Positions 8,357-10,173 of a DNA stretch of 10,173 bases are shown here, one piece after another. Position 1 is the stretch's first letter; every line of letters begins with the position of its first letter. The notes beneath the pieces were generated by a model, which was given only the letters and a program-made list of their open reading frames with translations, did no database searches and was not told where the DNA came from. The translations under genes were made by a program, and so were the position numbers. The stretch spans positions 1 through 10,173 of the forward strand of contig CALMPB010000488.1 of the NCBI GenBank assembly GCA_937871985.1, written 5' to 3'. This DNA is from an uncultured Burkholderiaceae bacterium. GTDB lineage: Bacteria; Pseudomonadota; Gammaproteobacteria; Burkholderiales; Burkholderiaceae.

Positions 8357-9562
8357 TTACTGTATTTGCCGCGCGCGCTGAACGCTGGCTATCATCGATG
8401 AATTAAGCAGATAGGCTCTCGCCTTGTCCTTGTCCGCGGCGGTTCTGCGCATTTCATCCAGCCGCTCCTGCCGTATGGCGGGATCGCGCTCTTCAAGCAG
8501 GCGCTTGTTGCGGATCGTGATCGCCTGGACGTACTCGATATTGGTCTGCCTGCGCTGGCGCACATAAAGGTCAAGGCAGTCCTGCGATTCCTCGCCGCCC
8601 AATAAGGCGACCAGCTTCTCGGCCAGGTTCACCGCATCGTGGATGCCGCTGTTCAGACCCATGCCGCCCAGGGGGTTGTTGGCGTGCGCGGCGTCCCCGG
8701 CCAGCAGCACGCGCTGTTCGCGAAAGGTGGACGCCACACGCTGATGAACCCGATAGACGCTGCGATAGGCAATTTCGTAATCCTGGTCGGGATTCAGAAA
8801 GCCCTGGATCCGGCTTTGGACGAACTGGTCGGAAAGAATCTCGTCTTCGGACATGTCCGGCTGCGTCGGAAAGGCGATGCGCCATATGCCGGGAGGGCCG
8901 TTGTGCGGCTGGACGAAGATGGCGCACCATTCGTCGGGATCGGCAACATAGGCATTGCCGGTAAAGCCCTGTTCGCGCAGGTCGTAGGGCGTGGCGAACA
9001 CCAGGAAGCGTTCGGGCCAGGTAAAGCCTTCGAACTCGGCATTCATGGTCTTGCGCACGATGCTGTGCGCGCCGTCGGCGCCAACCAGGTACGAGGCGCG
9101 TATTTCCTCGGGACCCGAGGGCGTCTCGACACTGATCGATACGCCCTCGGCATCCTGCGTGAAGCCGGTGCAGCGGTGGGAGAACAGCACCCGGGCATTG
9201 GGAAGATCGGCCAGCGTGTCGTGAACGATTTGCGACAGTTTGTGCTGTTCGCAATGCAGGCGAAAGGGATGCGGGGTTTCGTCGCTGATCAGGCCGAGAT
9301 CGAACTGCGCGACGACGCCGGTGCGGCGATCGCGGATCTGCCATTCGGGAACTTTGATGCCTTTTTCCAGCAGGGGGCCGCTGACGCCCAGGGCGTCCAG
9401 CATTTCAACGGTGGGGGGATGAAAGGTTCCGGCCCTGAGATCGCGGGGGATCGACTGCTCCGACTCAAGCACGATCACCTCGACACCCTGGCGCGCCAAC
9501 GCCAGGGCCGCCACCAGACCAACCGGCCCTCCTCCTGCTACTACAACGGGGTTTGTTTCCAT
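8357..9562 (-). CDS. Class A FAD-dependent aromatic monooxygenase (FAD_binding_3, PF01494)
   Basis: From the chosen start the protein has 401 residues and is cytosolic, probably hydroxylating an aromatic ring with FAD, NAD(P)H and O2. The three flavoprotein hydroxylase marks are present: GGGPVG (10-15) with the acidic end of the Rossmann strand at VIVLE, the DG motif LVGADGAHSIVRK (159-171), and the GD motif LLAGDAAHANNPLGGMGLNSG (286-306). Two in-frame upstream starts exist: ATG at 9607 (416 residues) and TTG at 9634 (425 residues). I chose ATG 9562 because it gives the normal family N-terminus (METNPVVVAGGG). The 15 codons before it are AT-rich and encode an acidic tail unlike the family, and the 9607 ATG falls inside a good -10 box. 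The stop lies 17 bp before the transporter gene. The C-terminal 60 residues are helical and charged (KRLLEERDPAIRQERLDEM). The substrate is unknown; an aromatic acid is inferred from the AAHS partner. Confidence 0.9.
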   Translation of the reverse strand: METNPVVVAGGGPVGLVAALALARQGVEVIVLESEQSIPRDLRAGTFHPPTVEMLDALGVSGPLLEKGIKVPEWQIRDRRTGVVAQFDLGLISDETPHPFRLHCEQHKLSQIVHDTLADLPNARVLFSHRCTGFTQDAEGVSISVETPSGPEEIRASYLVGADGAHSIVRKTMNAEFEGFTWPERFLVFATPYDLREQGFTGNAYVADPDEWCAIFVQPHNGPPGIWRIAFPTQPDMSEDEILSDQFVQSRIQGFLNPDQDYEIAYRSVYRVHQRVASTFREQRVLLAGDAAHANNPLGGMGLNSGIHDAVNLAEKLVALLGGEESQDCLDLYVRQRRQTNIEYVQAITIRNKRLLEERDPAIRQERLDEMRRTAADKDKARAYLLNSSMIASVQRARQIQ

Positions 9563-9605
9563 CTCTTCATCCAAATTTATATCAAACTCATTTTTGAATT
9601 CGCTC

Positions 9606-9634
9606 ATTATTATTCTCTGGATTTTGGAAGTCAA
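9606..9634 (-). promoter_or_regulatory. Candidate sigma-70 promoter for the monooxygenase-transporter operon
   Basis: On the minus strand TTGACT (9634-9629; 5 of 6 to consensus) is followed after 17 bp by AATAAT (9611-9606; 5 of 6). Transcription would start near 9599, giving a leader of about 37 nt to the ATG at 9562, with GGATGAAGAG just before it. This is the best-formed promoter in the window. Confidence 0.55.
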
Positions 9635-9649
9635 TGAAATTTTGAGCGC

Positions 9650-9663
9650 GTTATGGAAATAAC
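9650..9663. promoter_or_regulatory. Inverted repeat upstream of the monooxygenase promoter
   Basis: GTTAT-GGAA-ATAAC is a 5-bp inverted repeat with a 4-bp spacer, centred about 58 bp before the predicted transcription start. That is a plausible place for an activator. It does not resemble the palindromes upstream of the TetR gene, so a shared regulator is not supported by sequence match. Confidence 0.3.
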
Positions 9664-9762
9664 TGATTTGCAGCGGGAAAAGGCTCGGGCTCAGGCTGTT
9701 CAGACTTACCGGGGGACTTGGTGATGGATTTTTGGGAAGCAGGGGAATAAGAGTGAGAGGTG

Positions 9763-10037
9763 TTTTTGAGTTCTTGATCGGCCGTGGCGTACCTGCACCG
9801 GCGCGCTCAGGTCGCTGCGGCCCCGGCTACGCCGGGGCTTCCCATGCCGACAACCGTTTTCGGGCGCTCACAGAACTCGGACGAACGGCCAGCCCCCGGC
9901 TGGCCGTAAACGCCGTCCTCAAACAGCTGTTCGCTTGCACCCCGAAAACGGCCGCCGCCATGGCTTGCTCCAACTTCGCTTACCGGCACAGGCACGCCAC
10001 GGCCTCATGATTGCGATTAGTGGGAAACACCCTCGCA
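9763..10037 (-). repeat. Structured palindromic repeat element, copy B (upstream of the monooxygenase)
   Basis: This copy has the same orientation and geometry as the one after hemB, shifted by exactly 3988 bp. The stems are: outer 9780-9801 with 9983-10004 (19 of 22 pairs; the three mismatches are A-C); side hairpin 9820-9827 with 9831-9838; inner 9842-9864 with 9941-9963 (19 of 23 pairs; three A-C and one C-C mismatch); junction 9879-9883 with 9914-9918 (5 of 5); apical hairpin 9885-9894 with 9898-9907, loop CCC (10 of 10). The left edge carries one T-rich motif, TTTTTGAGTTCTTGAT. The right edge drifts from copy A after about 10037. No coding region is credible here: the short open frames crossing it differ from those in copy A and follow the palindrome. 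Confidence 0.85.
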
Positions 10038-10173
10038 ACAAGTTGCGTTCTAACAAGTGGGCTGAGGCCTACTTTTGTGGGGTCGGCATTAGTGAAAGTG
10101 ATCCGAACGCACTATGCCAAAGCGGCTTCAAATTGTAGACACCAACAGGGGTGGGAGGGCGGGGGAGGTTTTG
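10038..10173. other. Non-coding sequence at the window end
   Basis: No credible gene, tRNA or repeat is visible in these 136 bases after repeat copy B. The last 35 bases are G-rich (for example GGGGTGGGAGGGCGGGGGAGG). What follows lies outside the window. Confidence 0.5.

Noticed and set aside
7293..8381. 362-residue plus-strand open frame opposite the MFS gene
   Set aside because: The Gln/Arg/His-rich sequence is the usual mirror of a GC-rich membrane protein gene; no family motif.
8639..9637. 332-residue plus-strand open frame opposite the monooxygenase
   Set aside because: It is a shadow of a gene with three flavoprotein motifs, and no independent support is seen.
5774..10037. The bracketed segment as a composite transposon
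   Set aside because: Neither repeat encodes a transposase, no terminal inverted repeats bound each copy as in insertion sequences, and no target duplication is visible.

Overview
This is a GC-rich chromosomal window from a betaproteobacterium, most likely Burkholderiales, family Alcaligenaceae (Bordetella/Achromobacter/Pusillimonas-like). The placement rests on the close look of the EngB, HemB, cytochrome c4 and ResB proteins to that group and on System II cytochrome c maturation genes next to engB-hemB. The genus cannot be fixed from the sequence alone.

Left part (1-4119, minus strand): a cytochrome c operon read right to left. It holds a di-heme cytochrome c4, then resB (ccs1), then ccsB/resC (ccsA family), whose 3' end runs off the window at position 1. 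ResB and CcsB together form the System II heme export and ligation complex. Cytochrome c4 is a typical product of that complex, so machine and client share an operon.

Middle (4120-5756, plus strand): engB (yihA; ribosome-assembly GTPase, TTG start) overlaps hemB (porphobilinogen synthase) by 4 bp. This pair diverges from the cytochrome operon across a short AT-rich intergenic region. Heme synthesis (HemB) and heme use (cytochrome c4, ResB/CcsB) therefore sit back to back.

Right part (5757-10173): what looks like an accessory cassette. A TetR-family regulator (plus strand) converges with a minus-strand operon of a class A FAD aromatic monooxygenase followed by an AAHS-type aromatic-acid transporter (MFS). 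The likely role is uptake and ring hydroxylation of an aromatic acid; the substrate is unknown.

The cassette is bracketed by two directly oriented copies of a ~276-bp element (5774-6050 and 9763-10037). Over a 244-bp core the copies align without gaps at about 83% identity by hand count. Each folds into the same multi-stem structure: a 22-bp outer stem, an 8-bp side hairpin, a 23-bp inner stem, a 5-bp junction stem and a 10-bp apical hairpin. The differences between copies are mostly paired compensatory changes. Nearly all residual mismatches are A-C on the plus strand, which would be G-U wobbles in a minus-strand RNA. I do not recognise this element. It is the most interesting signal in the window: a candidate structured RNA or palindromic mobile repeat.
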